The position numbers were made by a program, and so were the translations under genes. Positions 1-8,120 of a DNA stretch of 64,000 nt are shown here, piece by piece. Below the pieces are notes generated by a model. The model was not told the DNA's origin. It was given only the letters and a program-made list of their open reading frames with translations, and searched no databases. The number at the start of each line of letters is the position of its first letter. Position 1 is the stretch's first letter. Origin of the DNA: Psychrobacter arenosus (GTDB taxonomy: Bacteria > Pseudomonadota > Gammaproteobacteria > Pseudomonadales > Moraxellaceae); NCBI RefSeq assembly GCF_904848165.1, contig NZ_LR884459.1, positions 496,001 to 560,000 on the forward strand. The letters are read 5' to 3'.

Positions 1-377
1 TATTGTTATTAATTGGTCTAGGGATTTATTTGACGCTCAATCTCAATACTATTGCCAAGCAGCAACAGTTTGAGACCAATGTCAAAACCAACATCAACGA
101 TTATTTCATCGATAAAGGCAACGTACTGACCAATACTCAGTTTGAAAAATATGATGGGTATCAAACCATTCGCGCGGTAGTGCGTGGTGAAACTGTGCCT
201 AGCTCTTACGATGTGCGCCAAATTGAAGCCAAAATCACTAAAGATATGGATGAAAACTTTCCGAAATATCTCCCGGTTAAACTACAGCTGCGCTATTTGC
301 CTATCAAGGTTATTGAGGCCAATCCGCTCATTACAGAAAAATTAGATGAGACTGATGCTGCTATTTTAAATAACTAG
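1..377 (+). CDS. Membrane protein of unknown function, C-terminal part (5' end outside window)
   Basis: The frame is open at the left edge, so only about the last 125 residues are visible. They begin with a hydrophobic stretch (residues about 1-18) that looks like the last transmembrane helix, followed by a soluble tail of roughly 100 residues without cysteines or a catalytic motif I recognise. The tail alternates charged and beta-type segments and ends shortly after an LRYLP segment. A helix followed by such a tail loosely resembles the C-terminus of DUF389-type membrane proteins, but this is only a weak impression. The strand matches alaS downstream, but 490 bases separate them, so co-transcription is unlikely. 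The opposite-strand frame here is a shadow. Confidence 0.55.
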   Translation, partial: LLLIGLGIYLTLNLNTIAKQQQFETNVKTNINDYFIDKGNVLTNTQFEKYDGYQTIRAVVRGETVPSSYDVRQIEAKITKDMDENFPKYLPVKLQLRYLPIKVIEANPLITEKLDETDAAILNN

Positions 378-446
378 GTATTGAATTACTAAATACTAAG
401 TCACTAGGTAAAAGTAGTTGCCATATTACGGCAACATCAAAACAGT

Positions 447-561
447 ATTCACTTTATAAACTTGCCGTAGGCTGGCGCTTTAGCCCAGCTTATAAAGTGA
501 ATTGTGTAAGCAGGCTGGGCTAAAGCACCAGCCTACCTAGACCGAATTGCATAAAGTGAAC
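447..561. repeat. Palindromic interspersed repeat (MITE/REP-like)
   Basis: Nested inverted repeats: an outer pair of 11 bp (447-457 with 551-561, one mismatch, ATTCACTTTAT type) encloses an inner pair of 23 bp (467-489 with 514-536, one mismatch, built on GGCTGGCGCTTTAGCCCAGC), with a 24-base loop. No coding capacity. The element fills much of the 490-base spacer between the left-edge gene and alaS. High symmetry with compensating arms and a GC-rich core in an AT-rich spacer suggests a dispersed non-autonomous element. I saw no second full copy in this window. Confidence 0.6.
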
Positions 562-721
562 ATAGGATGCGCCCAGCGCACCATTTATTACCATTTAAAA
601 GGAAGCCGCTTATTGCTTTGGCTAGCTACCATAAGTTAATAATTGAAAATATTGATACGTGTTTTTACCAGTATCAACGTGACCGCTTAGGGACGAACCG
701 CCCTACTGCCTAGCAACTATG

Positions 722-753
722 CTAAAATTGCGTTTCTCTAAAATTGCGCTTTG
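722..753. repeat. Two tandem 16-bp repeats upstream of alaS
   Basis: Two adjacent near-copies starting CTAAAATTGCG (722-737 and 738-753). They lie 115 bases before the alaS start. They belong to the class of short tandem duplications seen in many spacers of this window. The rest of the 562-867 spacer shows no gene and no clear promoter that I would defend. Confidence 0.5.
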
Positions 754-867
754 CTCAATTGGTAAAGTTTGCAGTGATACTGACCCCCATTAGTTATTGA
801 TTGACCGTTTGAGTCCTTGACTCAGCCCCTCATTTACCGACCCCCAGTGCATTATTAAGGAGCCACA

Positions 868-3543
868 GTGAGCCGACCATTTCGCTCAGCCGACATTCGC
901 CAAGCCTTCATAGATTACTTTGTGAGCAAACAGCACACCTATGTGACCTCATCGAGCCTGATTCCGCACAATGACCCGACCTTATTGTTTACCAATGCGG
1001 GCATGAACCAGTTTAAAGAGAGCTTTCTAGGTTTAGAAGACCGAGGCTATCAGCGAGCAGTGTCGTCGCAAAAATGCGTGCGCGCGGGCGGTAAGCACAA
1101 TGATTTGGACAACGTCGGTTATACGGCTCGTCATCATACGTTTTTTGAAATGCTCGGTAACTTCTCTTTTGGCGATTACTTCAAAAAAGACGCTATTCCT
1201 TTCGTTTGGGAATTCTTAACGTCACCAGATTGGTTGGGTTTAGATACCGAGCGTCTGTACGTGACTATCTATGAGACCGACGAAGAAGCGTTTGATATTT
1301 GGCACAATGACATCGGTCTGGCGCCAGAGCGCATTATCCGTATTGGCGATAATAAAGGCGCGCCATACGCCTCAGATAACTTCTGGACGATGGGCGATAC
1401 TGGTCCTTGTGGTCCTTGTACTGAAGTGTTCTATGACCACGGTGAGCATATCGAAGGCGGGCTGCCAGGTACACCAGAAGAAGACGGTGACCGCTTTATC
1501 GAAATCTGGAACTGTGTCTTTATGCAGTTTAACCGCCAAAAAGACGGTAGCCTTGAGCCTTTACCAGCGCCTAGCGTCGATACGGGTATGGGATTAGAGC
1601 GGATTAGCGCTATCTTGCAGGGCGTACACGGCAACTACGAAATTGACTTATTCGTGCATCTTATGGATGCCGCAGCGGCTATTTTAGGCATCACCAATAC
1701 CCAGCAGTCTTCGTTAAAAGTGATCGCCGACCATATCCGTGCAGTGTCTTTCTTAATCGCCGATGGTGTATTACCAAGCAATGAAGGTCGTGGCTATGTG
1801 CTGCGCCGTATCATTCGCCGTGCTGTCCGTCATGGCAATAAACTCGGTGCTGAGTCTGCCTTCTTCTATAAGATGGTCGCGCCATTAGTGCAAGAGATGG
1901 GCGCCGCCTATCCTGAATTGGTCGAACGCCAAAAAGACATCGAAAGCGCTATTGAAAAAGAAGAGTCGCAATTTGCCAAGACCCTAGCCCAAGGGCTACG
2001 TTTACTCTCTGGTGAATTAGAAGGGTTGAAGTCTGGCGATGTATTGGACGGCGCTACCGCGTTTAAACTGTATGACACCTATGGTTTCCCGGTCGATTTA
2101 ACCGCAGATATCGCCCGTGAATATGACATCACTATCGATGAAGTCGGCTTTGAAGAAAACATGCAAGAGCAACGCCAACGTGCGCGTGCTGCCGGTAAAT
2201 TTGACGTTGACTATAGCAGCGTCATCAAAGTTGAGACCCCGACTGAATTTATCGGTTATGACCAACTCGACGAAGAAAACGTCAATATCTTAGCGGTCTT
2301 CGCTGACGGCAATCCTTGTGATGCTTTAAGCGAAGGTCATGAAGGTATTGTGGTGTTAGACCGTACGCCTTTTTATGCAGAAGGCGGTGGTCAGGTCGGT
2401 GAAAACGGAGAGATCCGTACCGATTCTGGTGTCTTTACAGTGCAAGATACCAAAAAAGCGGGCCATAGCATTATTCATTATGGTGTGGTCACTATGGGCG
2501 ATATCAAAGCCCAGCAAACTGCCCATGCTGAAGTCACTTCAAGCCTACGGGCTGCTAGTGCGAAAAACCACTCAGCAACGCATCTATTGCATGCTGCCTT
2601 ACGCCGTGAATTGGGCGATAAAGTATCACAAAAAGGCTCGCTAGTTTCTAGTGAAATCCTACGGTTTGACTTTGCTTATGATGAGCCGGTCAGCCCGCAA
2701 ACTTTGGCGAAGATTGAGCGTTTGGTGAACGAACAAATTCAAGCCAACGTGCCCTCAAGAATAGAGCACTTAAGTATCGATCAAGCGATGGAAAAAGGCG
2801 CATTGGCGCTATTTGGTGAAAAGTACGGCGATGAAGTCCGTGTGCTAACCATGGGCACAAGCACTGTTAAAGATGGCGTAGAAATCCCCTTCTCTATCGA
2901 GCTGTGTGGTGGTCTGCATGTGCAGCGCTCAGGCGATATCGGCCTATTTAAAATCATTAGCGAGTCAGGCATTGCCGCCGGTATCCGCCGTATTGAAGCT
3001 GTTACCGGTATGGGCGCGGTTAAATACGTCCAGCAAGGCGATCAACAGCTCAACTCTATGGCGGCTCAACTTAAAGTGAAACGCCCTGAAATTGCAGAAC
3101 GCGTACAGCTGATGGCGACCAAACAACGCGAACTTGAAAAAGAAATCGAGCGTTTAAGCCAAAAATTAGCCAGTAGCCAAGCCGCCAGCTTAATCGACGA
3201 CGTACAGACGCTAGCGGGTCATCCCGTATTGGTCAGCCACGTCACCGGTATCGATGGCAAAGCTATCCGTGGGTTGATGGACGATATCAAATCTAAACTG
3301 CCTGAAAGTGTGCTGGTCTTAATCGGTGAAAAAGACGGCCAATTAGCGCTAGCTGCTAGCGTGGCTAAATCACTGACTTCTAATATTAAGGCTGGGGATA
3401 TTATCCGTCACTTGGCGGGCGAGCTTGGCGGTAAAGGGGGCGGCAAACCTGACTATGCCCAAGGCGGTGCCCCTAAAGCGGACAACCTACCGCAAGTTAT
3501 AGCGGACCTCCCCGCTTGGATCGAAGGCCAATTGAGCGCTTAA
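868..3543 (+). CDS. alaS: Alanine--tRNA ligase
   Basis: Charges tRNA(Ala) with alanine in the cytoplasm and hydrolyses mischarged Ser/Gly-tRNA(Ala). At 891 residues it is close to the usual size of about 875. The N-terminal class II catalytic core includes the RAGGKHNDL segment near residue 73. The editing domain carries the zinc-type pair HSATH (about 568-572) and CGGLH (about 679-683). The C-Ala domain ends with the glycine-rich GGKGGGKPD stretch typical of AlaRS. The start is GTG at 868, preceded by AAGGAG (857-862) at good spacing. It stands alone, followed 184 bases later by lysC on the same strand. Identification is secure. Confidence 0.98.
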   Translation: MSRPFRSADIRQAFIDYFVSKQHTYVTSSSLIPHNDPTLLFTNAGMNQFKESFLGLEDRGYQRAVSSQKCVRAGGKHNDLDNVGYTARHHTFFEMLGNFSFGDYFKKDAIPFVWEFLTSPDWLGLDTERLYVTIYETDEEAFDIWHNDIGLAPERIIRIGDNKGAPYASDNFWTMGDTGPCGPCTEVFYDHGEHIEGGLPGTPEEDGDRFIEIWNCVFMQFNRQKDGSLEPLPAPSVDTGMGLERISAILQGVHGNYEIDLFVHLMDAAAAILGITNTQQSSLKVIADHIRAVSFLIADGVLPSNEGRGYVLRRIIRRAVRHGNKLGAESAFFYKMVAPLVQEMGAAYPELVERQKDIESAIEKEESQFAKTLAQGLRLLSGELEGLKSGDVLDGATAFKLYDTYGFPVDLTADIAREYDITIDEVGFEENMQEQRQRARAAGKFDVDYSSVIKVETPTEFIGYDQLDEENVNILAVFADGNPCDALSEGHEGIVVLDRTPFYAEGGGQVGENGEIRTDSGVFTVQDTKKAGHSIIHYGVVTMGDIKAQQTAHAEVTSSLRAASAKNHSATHLLHAALRRELGDKVSQKGSLVSSEILRFDFAYDEPVSPQTLAKIERLVNEQIQANVPSRIEHLSIDQAMEKGALALFGEKYGDEVRVLTMGTSTVKDGVEIPFSIELCGGLHVQRSGDIGLFKIISESGIAAGIRRIEAVTGMGAVKYVQQGDQQLNSMAAQLKVKRPEIAERVQLMATKQRELEKEIERLSQKLASSQAASLIDDVQTLAGHPVLVSHVTGIDGKAIRGLMDDIKSKLPESVLVLIGEKDGQLALAASVAKSLTSNIKAGDIIRHLAGELGGKGGGKPDYAQGGAPKADNLPQVIADLPAWIEGQLSA

Positions 3544-3587
3544 GTACTTTTATAAGTATAAAACTTGCTAAACTTGAGCTTTACGGC

Positions 3588-3612
3588 TTTGGTTATAGGG
3601 GCCATAACCAAA
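3588..3612 (+). other. Stem-loop between alaS and lysC
   Basis: A perfect 9-bp inverted repeat (TTTGGTTAT, loop of 7, ATAACCAAA) lies 45 bases after the alaS stop and about 115 bases before lysC. There is no U-run after it, so it is not a standard terminator. It could be a processing site, an mRNA stabiliser or a weak attenuator. No lysine riboswitch signature was recognised in this leader. Confidence 0.4.
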
Positions 3613-3727
3613 TACCATGATTATAACTGCGTAGCATACTTAAAATTCGCAGTTTATTATGATATAAATAGTGGCTGAAATTTTTGGTGGCGTCGGCGGC
3701 GTCACTACTTGATAAACGGATAAACTT

Positions 3728-5014
3728 ATGGCGTTAATCGTACAGAAATACGGCGGCACTTCGATGGGCAGTATTGACCGCATCAAAAATGTCGCCAAAC
3801 GAGTCAAGCGTTGGCATGATAATGGCCACCAGATTGTCGTTGTGGTCTCTGCTATGAGTGGCGAGACCAACCGACTGATTGACCTAGCCCGCCAAATTAG
3901 TCCAAAGCCAGACCCCCGCGAATACGACCAAATGGTCTCAACGGGTGAGCAGGTGTCGATCTCTTTATTAGCTATGGCGATTCAAGAGCAAGGCATTGGC
4001 GCGCGCTCTTTTACCGGTGGCCAAGTCGAGATTAAAACCGATAGCGAGCACAATAAAGCCCGTATTCAACATATCGATGAGCATAAAATCCGTGAGCAAT
4101 TAGACGCGGGCAACGTGGTGGTAGTCGCTGGTTTCCAAGGTCGCGATGAAGCCGGCAATGTGACCACATTAGGTCGCGGTGGCTCAGATACCACAGGGGT
4201 TGCTATTGCGGCGACGCTAGGGGCGGATGAGTGCCAGATTTATACCGATGTCGATGGGGTTTATACCACTGATCCACGCGTTACCTCAAAAGCTAAAAAG
4301 CTGAGCAAAATTACCTTTGAAGAGATGCTAGAGATGGCGAGCTTGGGCTCAAAAGTCTTGCAGATTCGCTCGGTAGAATTCGCTGGCAAATATCAAGTCC
4401 CACTGCGCGTCTTATCCAGTTTTGATGAGACGATGGATGGCAGCTATGATGACGACTTTAAACAAAATGTCGGCACTCTTATTACTATAGATGAAGGAGA
4501 CAACATGGAACAGGCTATCATTTCAGGGATCGCATTCAATCGTGACGAAGCCAAAATTGTCGTGCGCGGCGTGCCTGATCATCCTGGCGTTGCTTCTGCA
4601 ATTTTAACCCCTATCGGTAAGGCGAATATCGAAGTTGATATGATCGTACAGAACTTATCGACCAATGGCACCACGGACTTTAGCTTTACTGTTAACCGTC
4701 CTGATTTAGATAAAGCTATTGCCGTTTTAAATAACGAAGTCAAAGACGAAATCAATGCGAAAGAAATTATCGGTAATGACAATGTCGTCAAGTTGTCTCT
4801 AGTGGGCGTGGGCATGCGCTCTCATGCAGGTGTTGCCAGCTTGATGTTCCAGACGCTAGCGGAAAACAACATCAATATCCAAATGATTTCTACTAGTGAA
4901 ATCAAAGTCTCTGTGTTGATTCAAGAGCAGTATCTAGAAAAAGCGGTAAAATCATTACACACTGCCTTTGGTTTAGACCGTCAAGACGGTGATACCACTA
5001 TCGCTGGCATGTAA
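3728..5014 (+). CDS. lysC: Aspartate kinase (lysine/threonine-type, two ACT domains)
   Basis: Phosphorylates aspartate, the first step to lysine, threonine, methionine and diaminopimelate. At 428 residues it is a monofunctional class II-like aspartokinase. It has the amino acid kinase domain (KYGGTSMG at residues 7-14, GRGGSDTT about 155-162) followed by two ACT domains (about 270-340 and 350-420) that usually bind lysine/threonine for feedback control. The ATG at 3728 has only a weak Shine-Dalgarno sequence. An in-frame internal ATG at codon 260 has a strong AAGGAGA, suggesting a separately translated beta subunit (see that entry). csrA follows after a terminator, the usual order in Moraxellaceae and Pseudomonas. 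Confidence 0.96.
   Translation: MALIVQKYGGTSMGSIDRIKNVAKRVKRWHDNGHQIVVVVSAMSGETNRLIDLARQISPKPDPREYDQMVSTGEQVSISLLAMAIQEQGIGARSFTGGQVEIKTDSEHNKARIQHIDEHKIREQLDAGNVVVVAGFQGRDEAGNVTTLGRGGSDTTGVAIAATLGADECQIYTDVDGVYTTDPRVTSKAKKLSKITFEEMLEMASLGSKVLQIRSVEFAGKYQVPLRVLSSFDETMDGSYDDDFKQNVGTLITIDEGDNMEQAIISGIAFNRDEAKIVVRGVPDHPGVASAILTPIGKANIEVDMIVQNLSTNGTTDFSFTVNRPDLDKAIAVLNNEVKDEINAKEIIGNDNVVKLSLVGVGMRSHAGVASLMFQTLAENNINIQMISTSEIKVSVLIQEQYLEKAVKSLHTAFGLDRQDGDTTIAGM
4505..5014 (+). CDS. Internal translation start of lysC: probable aspartokinase beta subunit
   Basis: ATG at 4505 is in frame with lysC (codon 260) and is preceded by GAAGGAGA at 4493-4500, a far better ribosome binding site than that of the full gene. 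The product would be 169 residues comprising just the two regulatory ACT domains. In several bacteria (Bacillus, Corynebacterium and pseudomonads) alpha2beta2 aspartokinases arise exactly this way. The start is read directly from the sequence; that it is used here is inference. Confidence 0.6.
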   Translation: MEQAIISGIAFNRDEAKIVVRGVPDHPGVASAILTPIGKANIEVDMIVQNLSTNGTTDFSFTVNRPDLDKAIAVLNNEVKDEINAKEIIGNDNVVKLSLVGVGMRSHAGVASLMFQTLAENNINIQMISTSEIKVSVLIQEQYLEKAVKSLHTAFGLDRQDGDTTIAGM

Positions 5015-5075
5015 GTTTTACCCAACCACTTAATGCCCTTTGCAGCCTTAAGTTAGCGGACTAAAACTGTTGTAT

Positions 5076-5108
5076 AAGCGCTAGGCTCCCTGAGTCTAGC
5101 GCTTTTTT
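5076..5108 (+). terminator. Terminator after lysC
   Basis: 12-bp stem (5076-5087 with 5093-5104, one G-U pair), 5-base loop, then six T. A typical intrinsic terminator separating lysC from csrA. Confidence 0.85.
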
Positions 5109-5547
5109 ATGCCTATGCGATTATCCTACCCTGTCTTGATTCTATACCTAGCCTTTAGCACCCTGCTTTCAGTTGGCCACCTCATTTAATACTGACCGTC
5201 TTTTGTCTGATAATTTATAAATATTCTGTTATCCTGTTGTAACCTATATGATTTGTCTATAAGTATGCCGCTATTTTTAAGGATGTTTTTATAGCCTGTT
5301 AATGAGTTGAGTTTCGTTGAGAAACCCCCTATTCATTAGCACAAGTGAATTTCATAGCCTACATAGATTTGTTAAAAGCCGTGACAGTCCAGACCTTGAC
5401 ACTTATAATAGACGCTCATTTGGGCGAATGAACCTTCACTTCCTTGAGCTGCGTGGCTATTTTTCTGCGTTTAGCAAAGGAATTTTTTTAATTGAGAAGT
5501 AATCTAATGATTTATGATTTATTAGTGCGACATAAGGAGTGTGACGC
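5109..5547 (+). other. csrA upstream region, no gene seen
   Basis: About 440 bases of AT-rich sequence. One 61-codon frame (5317-5502, TTG start) has no ribosome binding site or recognisable protein and I do not accept it. A promoter for csrA must lie here. Several TATAAT-like hexamers are present, but none is paired with a well-spaced -35 box that I can defend. Confidence 0.4.
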
Positions 5548-5793
5548 ATGTTAATTTTGACACGCAGGGTTGGCGAAACATTAATGATTGGCGATGAAGT
5601 CAGCGTAACCGTTTTGGGCGTAAAGGGTAATCAGGTAAGGTTGGGCGTTAATGCTCCCAAAGAGATTGCAGTACACCGCGAAGAGATTTATCAGCGCATT
5701 CAGCATGAGCGTTCAGTACAATCGCACATGCAGCATTTAGAGCAGGGTAACTTCCCAGCCTCTTTTGATGATGAAGACTACTTTAACCGTTAA
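5548..5793 (+). CDS. csrA: Carbon storage regulator CsrA, C-terminally extended
   Basis: RNA-binding post-transcriptional regulator that binds GGA motifs in mRNA leaders as a homodimer. Residues 1-55 are a classic CsrA fold ([18 protein letters not shown] start, VRLGVNAP core, [12 protein letters not shown] helix). The protein has 81 residues, against about 61 in Enterobacteria. The extra 20 or so residues form an acidic, glutamine- and aromatic-containing tail ending in DDEDYFNR. Such an extension is typical of Moraxellaceae. AAGGAG lies at 5534-5539 before the ATG at 5548. It stands alone between the lysC terminator and the HopJ gene. Confidence 0.97.
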   Translation: MLILTRRVGETLMIGDEVSVTVLGVKGNQVRLGVNAPKEIAVHREEIYQRIQHERSVQSHMQHLEQGNFPASFDDEDYFNR

Positions 5794-5879
5794 TCTATGG
5801 GCTGACTACAGCGGGATTAATGGTAGGTATATCGGGATTTCCAAATAGTACATTTTTATTCAATTTAAGGTGTTAGCTT

Positions 5880-6254
5880 ATGAGTATCCGTCAATCTGAT
5901 GTGTCTGCACTTCTGAACGGTTTAAGCAGAAAAGCCATTGGCTTTAATGATGTTATCAATTTTATCGATGACTTCTATCGTTATTCTCCAGTGCCGTTCG
6001 TTAATGGCATGCAGCATAATGTCGCTGGTGAGAATGAAGGTAGCGCCAAAATATTTGGCTTTGCAAAACACCACAGCTTGAACCAGTTGGATACTTTAGC
6101 GTTATTTGGTGAGCATTATCATAAAGTGGTGGCTACGCCAAACGGTACTGACCACGCTAATATCCGTAACTTCTTACATTGGGGTTGGCAAGGGTTTTTG
6201 ATGGAAAAGAACCCATTAACGCCGCGTCCTAATGTAGATACGACGACTATTTAG
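5880..6254 (+). CDS. HopJ type III effector family protein (function unknown)
   Basis: 124 residues, starting ATG at 5880 after TAAGGTG. The pattern of a short helical N-terminus, an F-x-NG segment, an ENEGSAK...F block, an LFGEHY segment and GTDHANIRNF is the signature of the HopJ family (Pfam HopJ). The family is named after a Pseudomonas syringae protein but is widespread in non-pathogens with no secretion system. A housekeeping or stress role is therefore more likely than effector function, and I would not infer virulence. No signal peptide or membrane segment. The gene lies 86 bases after csrA. Its probable original terminator at 7624-7654 has been displaced by the IS element. Confidence 0.85.
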   Translation: MSIRQSDVSALLNGLSRKAIGFNDVINFIDDFYRYSPVPFVNGMQHNVAGENEGSAKIFGFAKHHSLNQLDTLALFGEHYHKVVATPNGTDHANIRNFLHWGWQGFLMEKNPLTPRPNVDTTTI

Positions 6255-6324
6255 ACGGCTCATAGCTGTAGCGCTTCACTTTAGCTCTCTGTCCCGTCCT
6301 AAAATAGGTTGATGATTTTAAATG

Positions 6325-6355
6325 AGCCAGATACTCCATGTATCTGGCTTTTTAT
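6325..6355 (+). terminator. Terminator-like hairpin inside the IS left end
   Basis: 10-bp stem AGCCAGATAC/GTATCTGGCT (6325-6334, 6340-6349) followed on the plus strand by a T-rich run. It would stop plus-strand transcription coming from csrA/hopJ before it reads antisense into the transposase, and may also act after orfB. IS elements often carry such protection from outside transcription. Confidence 0.65.
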
Positions 6356-7186
6356 TTAAGCAGAACATGAATAATCTTGATGTACCTCAAAGGGGGTTCT
6401 CATATTCAAGCTTGAATGAGGTCGTAGGTGGTTATAAATATAAACGGACTCATCTACAAGTTGTTTGAGCTCACTCATTGTATTGCACTCATAGAACAAG
6501 AACTCGCCCTTTAAGATCCCATTGACCCGCTCAGCCAACGCATTTTGATAACAATCATAACCATCGGTCATAGAAGGTCTAATGCCGCTTCGCTTTAACG
6601 CCTCTTGATACTCTGATGCGCAGTACTGTAGACCTCGATCAGAATGATGAATCGTCTCATGGCGATAGTGACGCCTTTCTACTGCCATGTTCAAGGCTTT
6701 AACCACTTCAGTAACGGGCATACTATCACTTAAGTGATAACCCATAATCTGTCTTGAGTAGGCATCTGTCACCAATGATAAGTAATGCGTGCCTTGTTTA
6801 GACGTCACATAGGTAATGTCAGCAACCATGGTTTGTTCTGGTTTTACAGGCGCAGGTGCATCCTTGGTTAAGTTAGGGTGTTTTCTCATCCAGTGTTTAC
6901 TAAACGTGGTTTTAGTATAGCTGCGTCTGGGCTTAACCAGCAGTCTATGCGCTCTTAGATAATCAAAGAACCCGTCACGTCCAATCTTGATACCCTGGGC
7001 AATCAGTTTGGGTTTGATGAGCCAATATAGCTTGCGACCGCCAATTCTCGGCATCAGCATTCGATACTCTTGTATCCAGTCTTTGAGGATAGCAAGCGTC
7101 TGGCTTCTTTCTCGTTGCCTAATGCGGTGTTGGTAAACCGCTTGCGGACTCACCTCTAGCAGACGACACCCTTGAGCCAGACTCAC
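6356..7186 (-). CDS. IS3-family transposase OrfB (DDE integrase core)
   Basis: 276 residues counted from the GTG at 7186. It contains an HTH_21-like N-terminus and an rve integrase core with D123 (VADIT), D183 (HHSDRG) and E219 (NALAERVNG). The second Asp and the Glu are 35 residues apart, the DD(35)E pattern of the IS3 family. The GTG overlaps the orfA stop (GTGA), but its frame is open further upstream through a slippery A AAA AAG, so the functional product is probably the OrfAB fusion made by -1 frameshifting. All catalytic residues are present. Confidence 0.93.
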   Translation of the reverse strand: MSLAQGCRLLEVSPQAVYQHRIRQRERSQTLAILKDWIQEYRMLMPRIGGRKLYWLIKPKLIAQGIKIGRDGFFDYLRAHRLLVKPRRSYTKTTFSKHWMRKHPNLTKDAPAPVKPEQTMVADITYVTSKQGTHYLSLVTDAYSRQIMGYHLSDSMPVTEVVKALNMAVERRHYRHETIHHSDRGLQYCASEYQEALKRSGIRPSMTDGYDCYQNALAERVNGILKGEFLFYECNTMSELKQLVDESVYIYNHLRPHSSLNMRTPFEVHQDYSCSA

Positions 7187-7575
7187 TTGTCGATCTTGTT
7201 TGAGTTGCCAGAGAATGCCGTAGGTGACTTTTTTCTGGTACTTGCTCCATGCTTGCCATCTAAAGCTTCAACGATCTTGCCGAGAATTAGGGTGCGAGCT
7301 TTCTCGTCAGCCAGTTCTCGCTCTAGACGTTTGATGGTTTGCGCAGGGGTTTCTTTATTTGGCATTTTTAAACTCTCAGGCGGTCGTGTCCAGTCTAATG
7401 TACCATATTTACGCAGCCAAACTAACACCGTACTACGACCTTGAATGCCATAGTGCTGTTGCGCCTGCTTATAGGTCATGTCGCCTTTTTCGACACGGTC
7501 CACCACCGCTAATTTAAAGCCTAGGGTGTAATCTCTTTGCGTGCGCTTAACCTTTACTGTCTCTACCTTGTCCAT
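7183..7575 (-). CDS. IS3-family transposase OrfA (helix-turn-helix)
   Basis: 130 residues, starting ATG at 7575, 40 bases inside the right end of the IS. The N-terminal half is a HTH_Tnp_1-type DNA-binding domain (YTLGFKLAVVDRV, then a helix-turn-helix with STVLVWLRKYG). A leucine-zipper-like helix follows (QTIKRLERELADEK...), as in IS3/IS150 OrfA. It binds the terminal repeats. Near its end the AGA AAA AAG codons contain the -1 slippery heptamer; reading past it in frame 0 gives the short OrfA, and slipping gives OrfAB. Confidence 0.93.
   Translation of the reverse strand: MDKVETVKVKRTQRDYTLGFKLAVVDRVEKGDMTYKQAQQHYGIQGRSTVLVWLRKYGTLDWTRPPESLKMPNKETPAQTIKRLERELADEKARTLILGKIVEALDGKHGASTRKKSPTAFSGNSNKIDK
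7228..7234 (-). other. -1 programmed frameshift site (A AAA AAG) of the IS
   Basis: On the minus strand the heptamer A_AAA_AAG is phased exactly to orfA. After a -1 slip the frame runs without a stop (KKVTYGILWQLKQDRQV) into orfB. This is the canonical IS3-family signal. A stimulating stem-loop or pseudoknot downstream was not verified. Confidence 0.8.
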
Positions 7576-7623
7576 AATAAGCTTCCTTTTCGTAAACTTA
7601 TTTCAGGACGGGACACTCATAAT

Positions 7624-7654
7624 AAAAAAGCCACGCTTAGTTCGTGGCTTTTTT
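7624..7654. terminator. Bidirectional terminator (hopJ / DUF1315 gene)
   Basis: 12-bp stem AAAAAAGCCACG/CGTGGCTTTTTT with a 7-base loop, working in both directions. On the minus strand it ends the nadK-DUF1315 unit. On the plus strand it was presumably the terminator of the HopJ gene before the IS inserted between them. Confidence 0.85.
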
Positions 7655-7703
7655 GTGGGTCAAACTATATTAGTGCGATAAAACCTTGTTTAACGCGAAA
7701 AGC

Positions 7704-8015
7704 TTACTTATCCCGAAACTTAACCGGTTGAATAGCGCCTTTAGGGTTGGGCATATTCGGGTAATGATGCTCGTGCTCAACATCACACTCTTCCCCGACA
7801 ATACTGCCATCCTCTTTGATAGGCTTATGAATAAAGCCGGTACGCTCAGCAGGTGGCAAATGCTCATGCTCCCAAATCATTACCGCTTGCATACAGGTCT
7901 CACGCTGCTCTGGCGTCACGGGACGACCATCGGGCCATTTACTAATTTCGATGGCCGTACGAAACCGCTCAACAATCTCAGGCGTTAGACTGGCGAGAAT
8001 AGTTTGTTTGTCCAT
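7704..8015 (-). CDS. DUF1315 (YeaC-like) family protein
   Basis: 103 residues. Start chosen at ATG 8015 because GAGAGGA lies just before it; an earlier in-frame ATG (8027) overlaps that ribosome binding site. The N-terminal half matches the DUF1315 pattern: LTPEIVERFRTAIEISKWPDG, then TPEQRE.C...V..WE. This is the small family typified by E. coli YeaC, of unknown function. The C-terminal half is histidine- and proline-rich (HEHHYPNMPNP) and not conserved. It lies 99 bases downstream of nadK on the same strand, probably one transcription unit ending at the hairpin 7624-7654. Confidence 0.8.
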   Translation of the reverse strand: MDKQTILASLTPEIVERFRTAIEISKWPDGRPVTPEQRETCMQAVMIWEHEHLPPAERTGFIHKPIKEDGSIVGEECDVEHEHHYPNMPNPKGAIQPVKFRDK

Positions 8016-8040
8016 AAGTCCTCTCATTATTTAAATCAGC

Positions 8041-8120
8041 GTAGTATTTAAAGGTAAATTGTATTTAAAGGGATAGGCTAGTTAAAGGCATATATTAGTT
8101 AAAGGCATAGGAAATTAAAG
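8041..8120. repeat. Tandem array of about five diverged 17-bp units
   Basis: Units start at 8041, 8058, 8075, 8092 and about 8109, each with a TTAAAGG core at the same position. The array spans the stop codon of nadK and most of the short spacer to the DUF1315 gene. Confidence 0.6.

Larger units (their letters stand above)
6290..7615 (-). mobile_element. IS3-family insertion sequence, complete
   Basis: 1326 bp bounded by terminal inverted repeats beginning TGTCCCGTCCT (left 6290-6300; right end complement 7615-7605), matching over about 23 positions with a few differences. It is flanked by a 3-bp direct repeat CTC (6287-6289 and 7616-7618), the target duplication. It carries overlapping orfA and orfB on the minus strand with a frameshift signal between them. 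A 3-bp duplication and TGT ends fit the IS3 family (IS150-like or IS3-like subgroups). Both frames are intact, so the copy may be active. Confidence 0.95.

Noticed and set aside
3544..3727. Lysine riboswitch before lysC
   Set aside because: Leader is too short and shows only one simple hairpin, not the multi-helix lysine riboswitch.
5396..5409. TTGACA next to TATAAT upstream of csrA
   Set aside because: Only 2 bases separate the hexamers, so they cannot act together as a promoter.
5317..5502. 61-codon frame before csrA
   Set aside because: TTG start, no ribosome binding site, no recognisable composition; probably chance.
5880..6254. Type III secretion effector (virulence) from the HopJ name
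   Set aside because: Family is common in free-living bacteria; no secretion genes nearby and no sign of transfer.
6356..7575. IS transposase as a frameshifted pseudogene
   Set aside because: The break is a normal programmed -1 frameshift with a proper A AAA AAG site; both parts are intact.
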